In this document: in pieces, positions 22,886 through 32,454 of the stretch
Layout: each line of letters opens with the position of its first letter
How positions within the stretch are numbered: the stretch's first letter is position 1
From: JABWCQ01 sp964587105
GTDB lineage: Bacteria > Electryoneota > RPQS01
Direction of reading: 5' to 3'
Assembly: GCA_964587105.1 (NCBI GenBank)
Contig: CAZPKG010000005.1
Span: 124,001 to 188,000 of the forward strand
Length of the DNA stretch: 64,000 bases
Notes under the pieces: generated by a model
Database searches by the model: none
Told to the model about the DNA's origin: nothing
What the model saw: the letters and a program-made list of their open reading frames with translations, nothing else
Position numbers and translations under genes: made by a program

Positions 22886-24052
22886 ATGTCTCTGGTAATC
22901 CAAAAATACGGTGGAAAGACGCTTGCTACGCCTGCGGATATATTGCAGGTGGCGGGGCTGGTGCATGCGCGGGTGAAGAGCGGGACGCAGGTGGTGGTGG
23001 TGGTATCGGCTTTGGCGGATACGACGGACCAGTATGTGGCGATGGCGCGGGCGGTGAATCCTGAACCGCGAGGGCGGGAATTGGACGTGCTGCTTTCGAC
23101 GGGCGAGCGGGTGGCGATAGCGATGCTGGCGCTGGCGCTGAACTCGATTGAGCCGGACATCGCGGTCTCGCTGACGGGCGCTCAGGCCGGAATCATCACG
23201 GACACACTGCACACGGCGGCGCGGATTGTTGAAGTCCGGCCTCTGCGGGTGCGGGAGGCGCTTGAACAGGGGAAAATCCCGGTGATTGCGGGCTATCAGG
23301 GGATTACGACCGAGAAGAACATCTCGACATTGGGCCGCGGCGGGACAGACGCTACGGCGGTGGCGCTGGCCGTGGCGCTGGGGGCCGAGTGTGTCGAGTT
23401 TATGAAAGACGTGGACGGCGTGGCGAGCGCGGACCCGAAGGTCGTGACATCGGCCAAGATACTGCCCGCTCTGGACTATGACGAGGCCCTGTCCATGATG
23501 GGGTTTGGCGCCAAGATTTTGCAGGTTCCGGCGGTGGAAATGGCGGCGGAATTCGGGATGAAGCTGGCCATTGGGAACTCCAAGACGGGGGTCGCCGGGA
23601 CGATAATCACAGAGAAGCCTCTGGCCAAACGGACGTTAGGCGCTGTTATTCATACCCCTGCGACAATTTTACCGCTTGCAAGTCTGCCTGAGTTTTCGTT
23701 TGTTGAACGGACTCTGCGCGAAACGGGGGTACTTCCGCTGTACCTGCGCGGCGGCCAAAACCCCGTGGTGGTTTTCAAGCAGAGCGATGAGCCGCAGCTG
23801 TTGTTCAAGCAATTTGCCCCGGCAATGGTGTCGGGCTATGATTTGGTGGCGCTGTTTGGCCCGGGTACGGGCGGCGTAGGCTCGCTTGCAGACCGGATTT
23901 CGGCCTTGCTTTCCCCATGTCGGGACGCGATTCGGGAAGAGTTCCATCTGGAAAACCGATTGCTTTTGTTGGTCGAGCGGTCGCGCGCAACTGAGCTTGT
24001 GCGCGGACTTCATGCCTTGTGCGATTCAGGGATCGTGGCAACGGCTTCTTGA
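22886..24052 (+). CDS. lysC: aspartate kinase
   Basis: A 388-residue amino-acid kinase that phosphorylates aspartate, the first step toward lysine, diaminopimelate, methionine and threonine. The N-terminal IQKYGGKTLATPADI replaces the usual KFGGTSV, STGERVA and the STLGRGGTDATAVALA substrate loop are conserved, and FMKDVDGVASADPK is the ATP region. The last 120 residues form weakly conserved ACT-like regulatory domains, so feedback control is likely but the effector is not visible. The start follows the T9SS stop by 3 bases, with no Shine-Dalgarno. It belongs to the same pathway as dapA and dapB 10 kb away. A fragment of its 5' end lies at 21334. Confidence 0.92.
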   Translation: MSLVIQKYGGKTLATPADILQVAGLVHARVKSGTQVVVVVSALADTTDQYVAMARAVNPEPRGRELDVLLSTGERVAIAMLALALNSIEPDIAVSLTGAQAGIITDTLHTAARIVEVRPLRVREALEQGKIPVIAGYQGITTEKNISTLGRGGTDATAVALAVALGAECVEFMKDVDGVASADPKVVTSAKILPALDYDEALSMMGFGAKILQVPAVEMAAEFGMKLAIGNSKTGVAGTIITEKPLAKRTLGAVIHTPATILPLASLPEFSFVERTLRETGVLPLYLRGGQNPVVVFKQSDEPQLLFKQFAPAMVSGYDLVALFGPGTGGVGSLADRISALLSPCRDAIREEFHLENRLLLLVERSRATELVRGLHALCDSGIVATAS

Positions 24053-24129
24053 TTTGGCCTTGTGTCAGTATAGAATCGAACCGGGGCGGCTTCGATGATT
24101 AGCAGATTCTAAAACTTTACCCACTTCCT

Positions 24130-25707
24130 GTGAACACGCAACTTCAACCCTTCACCCCACCAGTCAGTGTGCGCGTCGGCCTGCTGGAAGGCTATGAACG
24201 GGTCACCTTCAGGTACACCGGCCGCTATCGGATCGAAACGCGTTCCGGTGAACTATTGCGCGAGGCGGATGCTTCGCAACTCAAGTGGCGCGTGCTGCGC
24301 GAGAAGAGCACGCCGACGAAGTTTTTGTTCAGCGTGCTTGTGGCCTCGTTTACGACGCGTGAAGAGGCGATGGCCTTGGCCGAGCAGTTTGAAGACCGGG
24401 GTCTGCAAGCGGCGATGCGGCAGATCGGTGGGCCGATTGAAATTGACGGGCAGATCGTCGGAGACAATACGCTGTATCGCGTGCAGGTGGGGAATTTCCA
24501 GATTGAAGAAGACGCGCGGCATCTGCTGGCCAAGCTTGAATTGGATTATGCGCCGAGATTGGTGCGCGAAGTGCTGACGCAATCTTCGGGCAGGCTTGAG
24601 ATGTTTGATCAGAGCTTGGAACAGCACTACGAAAGCACGGACGGATTCAGATTAGTTCCAGTCGAACCGGAGTCGCGGTTGACGATTTTGGGGGTGCGGA
24701 TGAACTCGGGTTTTGCTTATGAACCCACTGAAGACCGGACCTACGAGGGGATGATTGAGTTTTATGTGGATCATGAAGGCGATATCGCGGCGCTGACGGA
24801 AATTCCGATTGACGTCTATCTGCGCGGCGTGGTCGCGACTGAAATGCCGGTGGATTATCCCGAAGAGGCGTTGCGCGCGCAGGCGATTGCCTCGAGGAGC
24901 TTGGTGATTGCCACCAAGTCCATCAAGCATCTGAATGATCCGTTTGAACTTTGTGCGCACGTTCATTGTCAGGTTTATAGCGGCGTGACGTATGAGAATC
25001 CGACTGTGACCCAAGCGGTGACGGATACGCGCGGGAATATTCTGTTCAATAAAGGCATCGTGGTGGACGCACACTACTCAAAGGTTTGCGGCGGACACAC
25101 GGAAGACGTGCTGGCAACTTGGATGACACCGCCGGTGTATGCGGGCAAGGGTGTGCCATGTGATTGCACGGGTGAAATGGAAGTGCCGGATTTGACGACC
25201 GAGGGTGGAGCGCGTAGATGGATTCAATCGCGGCCCAAGTCGAGTTGCAATTTGGACGGTGTAGATTTACCTGTGTCGCGTGCCTATGGCCGCAAACATT
25301 TCAGATGGGAAACAACTTTGCTGCGCTCGGAGCTTGAAGAGATTATTCTCACCAAGACCGGTGTGGATATCGGCATGTTGTACGATATTCTCCCGATTAG
25401 GCGCGGGCGGAGTGGCCGCCTAATGGAGGTTGAAGTGCTTGGCTCGCTGGCTAATCTCAGGATCAAGCGCGAGTTGCGAATCAGGCGGCAGCTTTCGCAC
25501 ACGGCGTTGGAAAGTTCGGCATTTCTGGTCGAAGTGTTGACTGACTCACAGGGAAATCCGATGGAGCTTGTGTTTACAGGCGCGGGTTGGGGGCACGGCG
25601 TTGGGATGTGTCAGGCAGGTGCCGCGCAAATGGCCAGCCGAGGGATGAGCGCGCTCCAAATTCTGGTACACTACTATCCCGATTGCATCGTCGAAAAGAA
25701 GTACTGA
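24130..25707 (+). CDS. SpoIID/LytB-domain protein with SPOR-like repeat
   Basis: A 525-residue protein from a GTG at 24130. Residues about 55-150 contain SPOR-like halves (LVASFTTREEAMALAEQFEDRG, VQVGNFQIEEDARHLL), which bind denuded peptidoglycan glycans. Residues about 215-500 are a SpoIID domain: YLRGVVATEMPVDYPEEALRAQAIASRSL is the signature with the catalytic Glu in EMP, followed by CGGHTEDV, and GWGHGVGMCQAGAAQMA near the end. SpoIID enzymes are lytic transglycosylases acting on glycans lacking stem peptides; here a role in cell-wall turnover, not sporulation, is expected. There is no clear signal peptide at the N-terminus, which may mean the true start is elsewhere. Confidence 0.87.
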   Translation: MNTQLQPFTPPVSVRVGLLEGYERVTFRYTGRYRIETRSGELLREADASQLKWRVLREKSTPTKFLFSVLVASFTTREEAMALAEQFEDRGLQAAMRQIGGPIEIDGQIVGDNTLYRVQVGNFQIEEDARHLLAKLELDYAPRLVREVLTQSSGRLEMFDQSLEQHYESTDGFRLVPVEPESRLTILGVRMNSGFAYEPTEDRTYEGMIEFYVDHEGDIAALTEIPIDVYLRGVVATEMPVDYPEEALRAQAIASRSLVIATKSIKHLNDPFELCAHVHCQVYSGVTYENPTVTQAVTDTRGNILFNKGIVVDAHYSKVCGGHTEDVLATWMTPPVYAGKGVPCDCTGEMEVPDLTTEGGARRWIQSRPKSSCNLDGVDLPVSRAYGRKHFRWETTLLRSELEEIILTKTGVDIGMLYDILPIRRGRSGRLMEVEVLGSLANLRIKRELRIRRQLSHTALESSAFLVEVLTDSQGNPMELVFTGAGWGHGVGMCQAGAAQMASRGMSALQILVHYYPDCIVEKKY

Positions 25708-25736
25708 TGATTCACCAACAGCGCTTGCGGTAGTCC

Positions 25737-26630
25737 ATGGTAATTGTCGCCTACTTGGCGCTGTGTATAATCTGGGGGACGACCTACCTTGTGATCAAGG
25801 TGGCGTTGGAAGGATTTCCACCGTTTCTGTTGGGTGCAGTGCGGTATGCAATCTCCAGCGCGGTGTTTCTGCCTTTGTTGTATAAGAATCGCGCGGCGCT
25901 GCCCAAGAGCAAGTCGCAATGGGGATTTCTTGCGCTGACGGGCGTGCTGATGCTCGCGGGCGGAAACGGCTTGGTGAATTTTGCCGAACAGTATATGGAT
26001 TCGGGCTTGACCGCGTTGACGGTAGCAACGAGTCCGACATGGGCCGCGATATTGGGCGCGCTGTTTTTTCCAAGCACGGAGAAGCTTGACAAGTTCTCTA
26101 TGCTTGGAATTTTGCTCGCGACGGCGGGCATCTACGTTTTGCATCACAATAATCTGAGTTTGACGGGGTCGCAGTGGCCGGGAATTGTGGCGGCGCTTGT
26201 TTGTCCGATTTTGTGGACATTGGGCTCACTTGGTGTGCGCAGACACGGTAAAGGGCTTGCGCCGACGACGGTTTCGGCGATTCAGATGCTGGCGGGAGCG
26301 GCTGCGTTCGTGGTGATTTCTCTTTCGATCGGTGAATCGTGGGATATTCATCCGAGCACGAAAGCGATTAGCGCGATGGCCTATTTGATTGTTCTGGGAT
26401 CCGTTATTGCGATGACGGCTTATGCCTATTTGCTCTCGAAGATTCCGGCGGCCAAGGCGAATACTTATACGTTGGTGAATCCGTTAATCGCGTTGGCGTC
26501 GGGGGCGATTATTCTCGGTGAACCGATTACACCGGAAGTGATTCCCGCAACAATCTTGATTATCGCGGGATTGGTAATACTTTATATTATGCGAAATCGC
26601 GGCGCGTTGGCCGCGGCAAAGAACAAATAG
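25737..26630 (+). CDS. EamA/DMT-family transporter
   Basis: A 297-residue membrane protein with ten predicted transmembrane helices and two EamA repeats (CIIWGTTYLVIKVALEGFPP and the C-terminal YLLSKIPAAKANTYTLVNPLIALASG). The pattern is that of drug/metabolite exporters of the RhaT/YdcZ type. Substrate is not evident. The ATG at 25737 has no strong Shine-Dalgarno. The gene sits between the SpoIID-like gene (29 bases) and prfB (6 bases). Confidence 0.9.
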   Translation: MVIVAYLALCIIWGTTYLVIKVALEGFPPFLLGAVRYAISSAVFLPLLYKNRAALPKSKSQWGFLALTGVLMLAGGNGLVNFAEQYMDSGLTALTVATSPTWAAILGALFFPSTEKLDKFSMLGILLATAGIYVLHHNNLSLTGSQWPGIVAALVCPILWTLGSLGVRRHGKGLAPTTVSAIQMLAGAAAFVVISLSIGESWDIHPSTKAISAMAYLIVLGSVIAMTAYAYLLSKIPAAKANTYTLVNPLIALASGAIILGEPITPEVIPATILIIAGLVILYIMRNRGALAAAKNK

Positions 26631-26636
26631 AGCGAC

Positions 26637-27789
26637 ATGAAACCTGAAGAATTGACACAGCAGATTGCGGAGTATCGACCGAAGTTAGATGTCTTGCGGA
26701 GGTCGCTTTGACTACTCCAAACGGCTGTCGGAAATTGAACGATTAGAGACGCTGTCAGGCGGAGCGGGTTTTTGGGACGACCAAGAGCAGGCGCAAAAGG
26801 TGCTCCGACAGATTTCCGAGCACAAGTCATGGGTGCAGGCCTATCGCAAAGTGGAAACGGCGTTGGGGGATTTGGATGCACTGCGCGAGTTAGCTCAAGA
26901 GTCACCTGACGAATTCGGTTCGGACGATTTGGATAACGAAGCGAAGAAATTCGCGGAACTGTTTGACGACTTGGAAACGCGCGCGATGTTGAAAGACTCA
27001 AACGACACTCGCAGCGCGATTATTCATATACATCCGGGAGCAGGGGGAACAGAATCATCGGATTGGGCTGAGATGCTGTTCCGCATGTATATGCGATGGA
27101 CTGAACAGCGCGGATGGAAGACCGACGTGCTCGATTTGGAACCGGCTGAAGAGGCGGGCATAAAGTCGGCAGTGATTGAAGTTTCGGGCGAGTTTGCCTA
27201 CGGCTATTGCAAAGCAGAGACGGGTGTGCATCGGTTGGTGCGCATCTCTCCGTTTGACTCCAACGCGCGTCGGCACACGTCGTTTGCGAGCGTGTTTGTG
27301 TATCCTGAAGTCGAAGAAGTGCCCGAAATCGAGGTACGGCCCGAGGATTTGCGGATAGATACGTTTCGCGCGTCCGGCGCGGGCGGACAACATGTCAATC
27401 GAACGGAGTCGGCGATTCGCATCACGCATATTCCGACTAACATCGTGGTGACGTGTCAGACGGATCGCTCGCAGCATCGCAACAAGGATTCGGCGATGAA
27501 AGTTTTGTATGCGAGGCTGTATCAAAAGTATCTCGACGACGAGCGGGCCAAGAACGCCAACATCGAAAATTCCAAGACGGATATCGCGTGGGGGCATCAG
27601 ATTCGCTCATATGTGTTCCAGCCGTACCAGATGGTGAAAGATCATCGCACAGGCGTGGAAACGTCGAGTATTCAGAAAGTGATGGATGGGGACTTGGATG
27701 AATTCGTACGCGCATTTTTGCTGTTGGGCGCGCAGGGCAAGTTTGCGCGCTCGCGGCAGCAAGCCTCGAATGATGAAGACGATCTGTAA
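26637..27789 (+). CDS. prfB: peptide chain release factor 2, programmed +1 frameshift
   Basis: The first 24 codons run from the ATG at 26637 to CTT at 26706-26708 and end at an in-frame TGA (26709-26711). Skipping one base at 26709 continues in the +1 frame (GAC at 26710) to the stop at 27789, giving about 383 residues. The site CTTTGAC with GGAGG three bases before it is the classic autoregulatory RF2 frameshift signal. The protein reads UGA and UAA stop codons. The SPF anticodon-like motif (RISPFDSNARRH) and the catalytic GGQ (SGAGGQHVNRTESA) are present. Low RF2 would favour frameshifting and so raise its own synthesis. Confidence 0.96.
26700..26712 (+). promoter_or_regulatory. prfB frameshift site
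   Basis: An internal Shine-Dalgarno (GGAGG, 26698-26702) lies three bases before the slippery CTT TGA C. The stop codon in the zero frame is TGA followed by C, the weak context used in most bacteria with this control. Confidence 0.9.
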
Positions 27790-27811
27790 ACAATAAACAG
27801 GGAGAAACCGA

Positions 27812-29866
27812 ATGAAGCGATTTGTAATTCTGATTGTGCTGTTGCTGGCTGTGTGTGCCTTTGCAAAGCCAAAACCTCTGGGCGCCGACGGCGAACCCTA
27901 CTATGAGTTCGTGCCGAATCATGTCTTGGTGGCATTTTCAAAGGCCATCCCGCAAGCAAAGATCGACGAGATCATCACGCGGAGCGGCGGCAAGGTGGGC
28001 AGCTATTCAGAGTTATTAGACTTCTATCGGGTCGAGATGAGCACGTCCGCGCGGGAAGGCGTAGAGTATTTTCGTTCGCAGGACGACGTGCTGTGGGCTA
28101 ACTACAACTATGTCGCGCACATGCAATTCGTGCCGAATGATCAATACTATTCGTATCAATGGCACTATCCGTTGATCGGAATGGAGCAGGCTTGGGATAT
28201 TACGCGCGGCGATCCGAGCGTTGTAGTGGCGGTGTTGGATCAGGGATGGCAGTTTGATCACGAAGATTTCGCGGGAGTTGCGCGCATAAGTCCGCGCGAC
28301 TTCATCGGCAACGATAATAATCCCGAAGAACCGAATCTTCAGGATTCACACGGTATGCACACGGCGGGAACAATATTCGCCTCTACAAATAACAGCACAG
28401 GAGTTGCGGGCGTCGCGCCGCTTTGCACTTTGATGCCTGTGCGCGTGTTGGACAATACCGGTTCAGGTTCGATTGAAGCGATCGCGAACGGCTTTGCATG
28501 GGCCGCGCAACAGGGCGCCGACGTCGTTAATGCAAGTTTAGGTTTTAGCAACCCCAACAATAATCCTCCTGTTGATCCGGGCCAGCCGCTGACGGGCGCG
28601 GTGCAGCAGTGCGCGGCGGCGAATGTGGTGATGGCGGTTTCTTCGGGCAATGATAATGCGGACTATGTTTCATATCCGGGGGCGTACACGGCGTGCATCG
28701 CGGTCGGCGCAACGGCGATAGATAATGCGATCGCGCCTTATTCGAACAGAGGAACCGAACTTGACATTACTGCGCCGGGCGGCAATACCGATCAGGATTT
28801 AAATCAAGATGGTTATGTTGACGGTGTGCTCTCGACCGTGCGCAATGGTGATGGAGACTCCTATGTGTTTTGGCAAGGTACATCAATGGCCGCTCCGCAT
28901 GTTGCCGGTCTCGCCGCTTTGATCTTAGCGCATGGTTGTCCTCCGGATCGCGTGCGTGACGCATTGCAAAACACTGCGGTTGATCTCGGCGCTCCGGGTT
29001 GGGACGTCGTGTTTGGATATGGCCGCATCAACGCACAGGCCGCCTTGCAATATAACTGTTCAGGCGGCGGCGGCGGTGAAACGGTGTTGTTTGACGGCCC
29101 GATGGAAAACAACTCTGAGGGATGGACGGTTTCCGAACAAGGACAAAACGGCGTGGGTTGGAGATTTTTGGATTTTGGCGCGCCTGATTGCGGTGCGACT
29201 CCTCACGGTGGTCAGAATGGCCTGTGGCACGATGACGAACAGGGAGTCGGTTTGTTGGACGATTGGCTGTACACTCCACAAATCACCATTCCGTCGAATG
29301 CAGTCTCGGTCGCGCTGACATTTTGGCAGCGCAACTGTTACGTCACACCGCAGTATTACGATTTGCACGCACTCTACTACTCGACCGATGGAAACAATTT
29401 CACACAGATTGTCGAGCTTGATGATCAAGCTCAGTCTTGGGAACAGGTTTCGATTGACGCATCCGCGCTGGCGGGAAACAACGTTTATTTTGGTTGGCGC
29501 TATCGCGGCGACTACGCAACCGAGTGGTTTTTGGATGACGTGCGGGTAACGGCGACGACGAGTTCCGACGCAGCGCCGCGCAGTGACTACGTCATACCGG
29601 CGGAATTTACTCTGGGGAATCCGTTCCCGAATCCGTTTAACAATGTGGTGCAAATTCCGTTTGAAGTGTCCCAGCCCCGCGAACTTACGCTGTCCGTTTA
29701 CAACGTTACGGGGCAAAAAGTGGCAACGCTTGTCAACAATAAAAAGCTTGCCGCCGGCGCGCATCGCGTGACGTGGCAGGCCGATCAAGTTGCAAGCGGT
29801 GTATATCTGGTGCAACTGACAAACGGCTCGCGCACCTTGACGCAGAAGATTTTGCTGGTGAAATAA
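27812..29866 (+). CDS. T9SS-secreted subtilisin-like serine protease (S8)
   Basis: A 684-residue protein with a signal peptide (VILIVLLLAVCAFA), a short inhibitor-like prodomain (VPNHVLVAFSKAIPQAKIDEI) and an S8 catalytic domain. The triad is D143 (VAVLDQGW), H180 (DSHGMHTAGT, where the usual HGTHVAG is altered) and S358 (GTSMAAPHVAG), with the oxyanion Asn in SSGNDN. After a Gly-rich linker comes a beta-sandwich of the MAM/CUB-like type (about 430-590). A T9SS tail follows with NPFPNPFNNVVQIPFEV, NVTGQKVATL and the terminal ILLVK. It should be an extracellular protease held at the surface. It starts 20 bases after prfB, with GGGAG seven bases before the ATG. Confidence 0.94.
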   Translation: MKRFVILIVLLLAVCAFAKPKPLGADGEPYYEFVPNHVLVAFSKAIPQAKIDEIITRSGGKVGSYSELLDFYRVEMSTSAREGVEYFRSQDDVLWANYNYVAHMQFVPNDQYYSYQWHYPLIGMEQAWDITRGDPSVVVAVLDQGWQFDHEDFAGVARISPRDFIGNDNNPEEPNLQDSHGMHTAGTIFASTNNSTGVAGVAPLCTLMPVRVLDNTGSGSIEAIANGFAWAAQQGADVVNASLGFSNPNNNPPVDPGQPLTGAVQQCAAANVVMAVSSGNDNADYVSYPGAYTACIAVGATAIDNAIAPYSNRGTELDITAPGGNTDQDLNQDGYVDGVLSTVRNGDGDSYVFWQGTSMAAPHVAGLAALILAHGCPPDRVRDALQNTAVDLGAPGWDVVFGYGRINAQAALQYNCSGGGGGETVLFDGPMENNSEGWTVSEQGQNGVGWRFLDFGAPDCGATPHGGQNGLWHDDEQGVGLLDDWLYTPQITIPSNAVSVALTFWQRNCYVTPQYYDLHALYYSTDGNNFTQIVELDDQAQSWEQVSIDASALAGNNVYFGWRYRGDYATEWFLDDVRVTATTSSDAAPRSDYVIPAEFTLGNPFPNPFNNVVQIPFEVSQPRELTLSVYNVTGQKVATLVNNKKLAAGAHRVTWQADQVASGVYLVQLTNGSRTLTQKILLVK

Positions 29867-29872
29867 CCCGCC

Positions 29873-31033
29873 TTGACTCCGCATACGCTCTCATTGCCGA
29901 ACGTGATGTCGGCCGATGAAGTTCAACCTCATCGGCCGACTTTTGCGCGCATCTATCGAGATGCGATTGCGGGGAATTTCAAACGGTTTCGCGAGCTTGC
30001 TCCGCAATCGCAATTGATGGCCGTGGTGAAAGCAGATGCTTATGGACACGGCCTGCTGCATTGCGCAAAACTGTTCAGCGAGTTAGGCACGGACAGTTTC
30101 GGAGTTGGTTTTGTCGAAGAGGGGATCGTCCTCAGACGAGCCGGGATTCGCGAGCCGATTCTTGTACTGGGCGGAATTGTCGGCTCGCAGATTGAATTGT
30201 TTCTCGAATACGATTTGGATTTGACGGCAAGCTCGCTATTTAAACTTGAAGCGATTGAACGCGCGGCACAGGCAGCAGGTAAAGTCGCGAGGGTGCAACT
30301 CAAGATTGACACGGGAATGAACCGGATCGGGCAGAATTTTCGCACGGCGGAGAGTCTGCTCCGCGCGGCAAAAAATTCCAAGCATGTGCTGGTAACAGGA
30401 ATCTATTCGCATTTGGCGACGGCGGAAGAGGTCGATCAGAGCTTCGCCCGCTTGCAGATATCACGGTTTGCAGAGATTCGCGAACTTGCCGACAGCATTG
30501 GATTCAGAGATGTAGTTTATCATCTTGCCAACTCTGCCGGAGCGATTCGCTTTGCCGATGCGCGGCTTGATTTGATTCGGCCGGGACTTGGCCTCTATGG
30601 CCAACACGCCGCAAGCGCATTGCAATCGGAATTCCCGCTCCTCCCTGCTCATCAGTTGGTGAGCGAAATTGTGTATGTGAAGGGTGTACGCAAGGGTGAG
30701 GGAGTCAGCTATAATTTGCGCTGGACGGCTCCGGAGAATGTTTGGGTTGCGACCATTCCAGTGGGATACGGCGACGGATATCCGCGTTTGCTCTCGAACA
30801 AAGCAAATGTGTTGATTGGCGGAAAGAGATATCCTATTGTCGGAACGGTGTGCATGGATCAATTCATGGTGAATCTGGGACATGACAAACGCGCCGTCGG
30901 CGACGAAGTTGTGTTGTGGGGGAAACAGGGTGAAGACGAGATTTCGCTTTGGGAGTTGTGCGAGGCGGCAGGGTTTATTCCCTATGAACTGCCAATTTAT
31001 TTGACGGGAAGAGTGCCGAGGCTGTTTGTATGA
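29873..31033 (+). CDS. alr: alanine racemase
   Basis: A 386-residue PLP enzyme that interconverts L- and D-alanine for peptidoglycan. The PLP lysine is in MAVVKADAYGHG, and the second-domain motif VGTVCMDQFMV is present. PVGYGDGYPR is the usual substrate-side loop. The start could be a TTG at 29873 or an ATG at 29906 (MSADEVQPH); neither has a clear Shine-Dalgarno, and the conserved fold begins after both. Its stop overlaps the start of the ApeA-like gene (ATGA). Confidence 0.95.
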   Translation: MTPHTLSLPNVMSADEVQPHRPTFARIYRDAIAGNFKRFRELAPQSQLMAVVKADAYGHGLLHCAKLFSELGTDSFGVGFVEEGIVLRRAGIREPILVLGGIVGSQIELFLEYDLDLTASSLFKLEAIERAAQAAGKVARVQLKIDTGMNRIGQNFRTAESLLRAAKNSKHVLVTGIYSHLATAEEVDQSFARLQISRFAEIRELADSIGFRDVVYHLANSAGAIRFADARLDLIRPGLGLYGQHAASALQSEFPLLPAHQLVSEIVYVKGVRKGEGVSYNLRWTAPENVWVATIPVGYGDGYPRLLSNKANVLIGGKRYPIVGTVCMDQFMVNLGHDKRAVGDEVVLWGKQGEDEISLWELCEAAGFIPYELPIYLTGRVPRLFV

Positions 31034-32454
31034 AGGAAACAAAAGGCAAAAGTTACTTGGGGGACTTTTGGTTTCCAAGCAAGCCAGAACGCAAAGTACG
31101 TGGAAAGCTTATTATAGACGATTCCAATAAGTCTTCGCTTCAAACTGATGGTGCGCTTGAGGGTAACACATCAGATGATATCAATTCCTTTCCTCGAAGT
31201 CCAAAGCCAGACCTTGTAATTTGGGGTGAATTGGATGCGGGGGGAGTGGTCACCCTTTTTGACGTAATCCATTCCAGTGGGCATACATCTCCTTTTCGAT
31301 GGGAAAGATACCAAGCAACTTACAACTCGCCTTTATGCGTCATGGGCGGACACTTCTCCCTCAAATCCGATTTGAAAGTAAGGGTGTTAAAACTATACTT
31401 CACAAATTTACGCGAATGGATTTGTTTCAGCCCTTTTGATTATTCAATTCACAAGAAAGGTGAAGATATTGTTAAGATAAAGCATTGGCACGAGGAACAG
31501 TTTCGTATTTCTACGTCAATAGATTTTTGTATACAGTGTGGAATATCTCAAACGGCTGGGCCACTTGAGTTTCGGGCAGAAATCTTAGCTTGGGTTGCGT
31601 TAGTGTCAACTGACTCGCTAACACTCGATGAATGGTCACCACACGTAAATTCATTCCAAAGGTTATTAATTTTTGCCTCCTCAAAACGTTCTATCGTTGA
31701 AAAGCTGCATGCATTCCCAATCACGCAAAATGAAGACGAATTGAACATATTCATGCAAGTATCATTGCGCAATGTTGAAAAGCTTACGTCGAGGGAATTT
31801 CTATTTAGCTGGGATGACATCCTGTCAGATCGTAGGGGAGAGTTTCTGTCTAAGTGGTTCACACTTAATACTGATTTTGAGCAAGTGGTAAGTCTTTATA
31901 TATCGAGCATAATTTGGAAGGATTCAAGCCAGTATCATGTTTTTCAGGTGTTAGTTCAGGCAATTGAGGCTTTTCACCGCGGCAAGTTTGATAGGCCACG
32001 CGTACCCAAAGGAGAGTTTAGAGTTTTGTGTGATGAAGTACGCAAAACCATCAGTCAAGTAAAGGATGATGAGTGGAAAAGTAGATTTGCAACCGCAGTT
32101 TCAAACACTAACACACTTTCTTTGAGGGAGCGGATTGAAGAATTGCTTAATAAATATTCAATCGGAGCATCTGCTCTAATTGATAATAATGATAAGTTTG
32201 CAATGTTAATTTCAAAAACTCGAAATTTCCTTGCGCATAGAGGTGATGATCAAGATTTTGTGATCCATGAACGTGATATTTTTTGGTTCAATGAAGCAAT
32301 GCGACACTTGCTTCAAATTGCTATCTTAGTTGAACTTGGTTATGTTGAAACGGATGCTGTTTCAATGATTCGTGAACATTCATTGAATCACAATCTGAAA
32401 AAATCACTCCGGTTGACTTCAGAAAAATACTTTCCCGATGATCCGCCTTGCTAA
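31030..32454 (+). CDS. apeA: ApeA-like HEPN anti-phage protein
   Basis: A 474-residue protein whose N-terminal half matches the ApeA N-terminal domain pattern: GDFWFPSKPERKVRGKLIID near residue 11-30, the LVIWGELDAGGVVTLFD strand and the VMGGHF turn. The C-terminal region is helical HEPN, with the R-x4-H motif RNFLAH at R398/H403, the RNase signature of these proteins. ApeA is a known single-gene defence protein believed to act by abortive infection. The gene is clearly more A+T-rich than its neighbours, as for acquired DNA. It overlaps alr by 4 bases at its start and the GNAT gene by 17 bases at its end. Recognised from memory of the family, not from a search. Confidence 0.75.
   Translation: MKETKGKSYLGDFWFPSKPERKVRGKLIIDDSNKSSLQTDGALEGNTSDDINSFPRSPKPDLVIWGELDAGGVVTLFDVIHSSGHTSPFRWERYQATYNSPLCVMGGHFSLKSDLKVRVLKLYFTNLREWICFSPFDYSIHKKGEDIVKIKHWHEEQFRISTSIDFCIQCGISQTAGPLEFRAEILAWVALVSTDSLTLDEWSPHVNSFQRLLIFASSKRSIVEKLHAFPITQNEDELNIFMQVSLRNVEKLTSREFLFSWDDILSDRRGEFLSKWFTLNTDFEQVVSLYISSIIWKDSSQYHVFQVLVQAIEAFHRGKFDRPRVPKGEFRVLCDEVRKTISQVKDDEWKSRFATAVSNTNTLSLRERIEELLNKYSIGASALIDNNDKFAMLISKTRNFLAHRGDDQDFVIHERDIFWFNEAMRHLLQIAILVELGYVETDAVSMIREHSLNHNLKKSLRLTSEKYFPDDPPC

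Noticed and set aside
24060..24120. A tRNA-like stretch on the minus strand (GGTTCGATTC and CTGCTAA)
   Set aside because: The T-loop and anticodon-loop look-alikes have no complementary stems at the right distance and no acceptor pairing.
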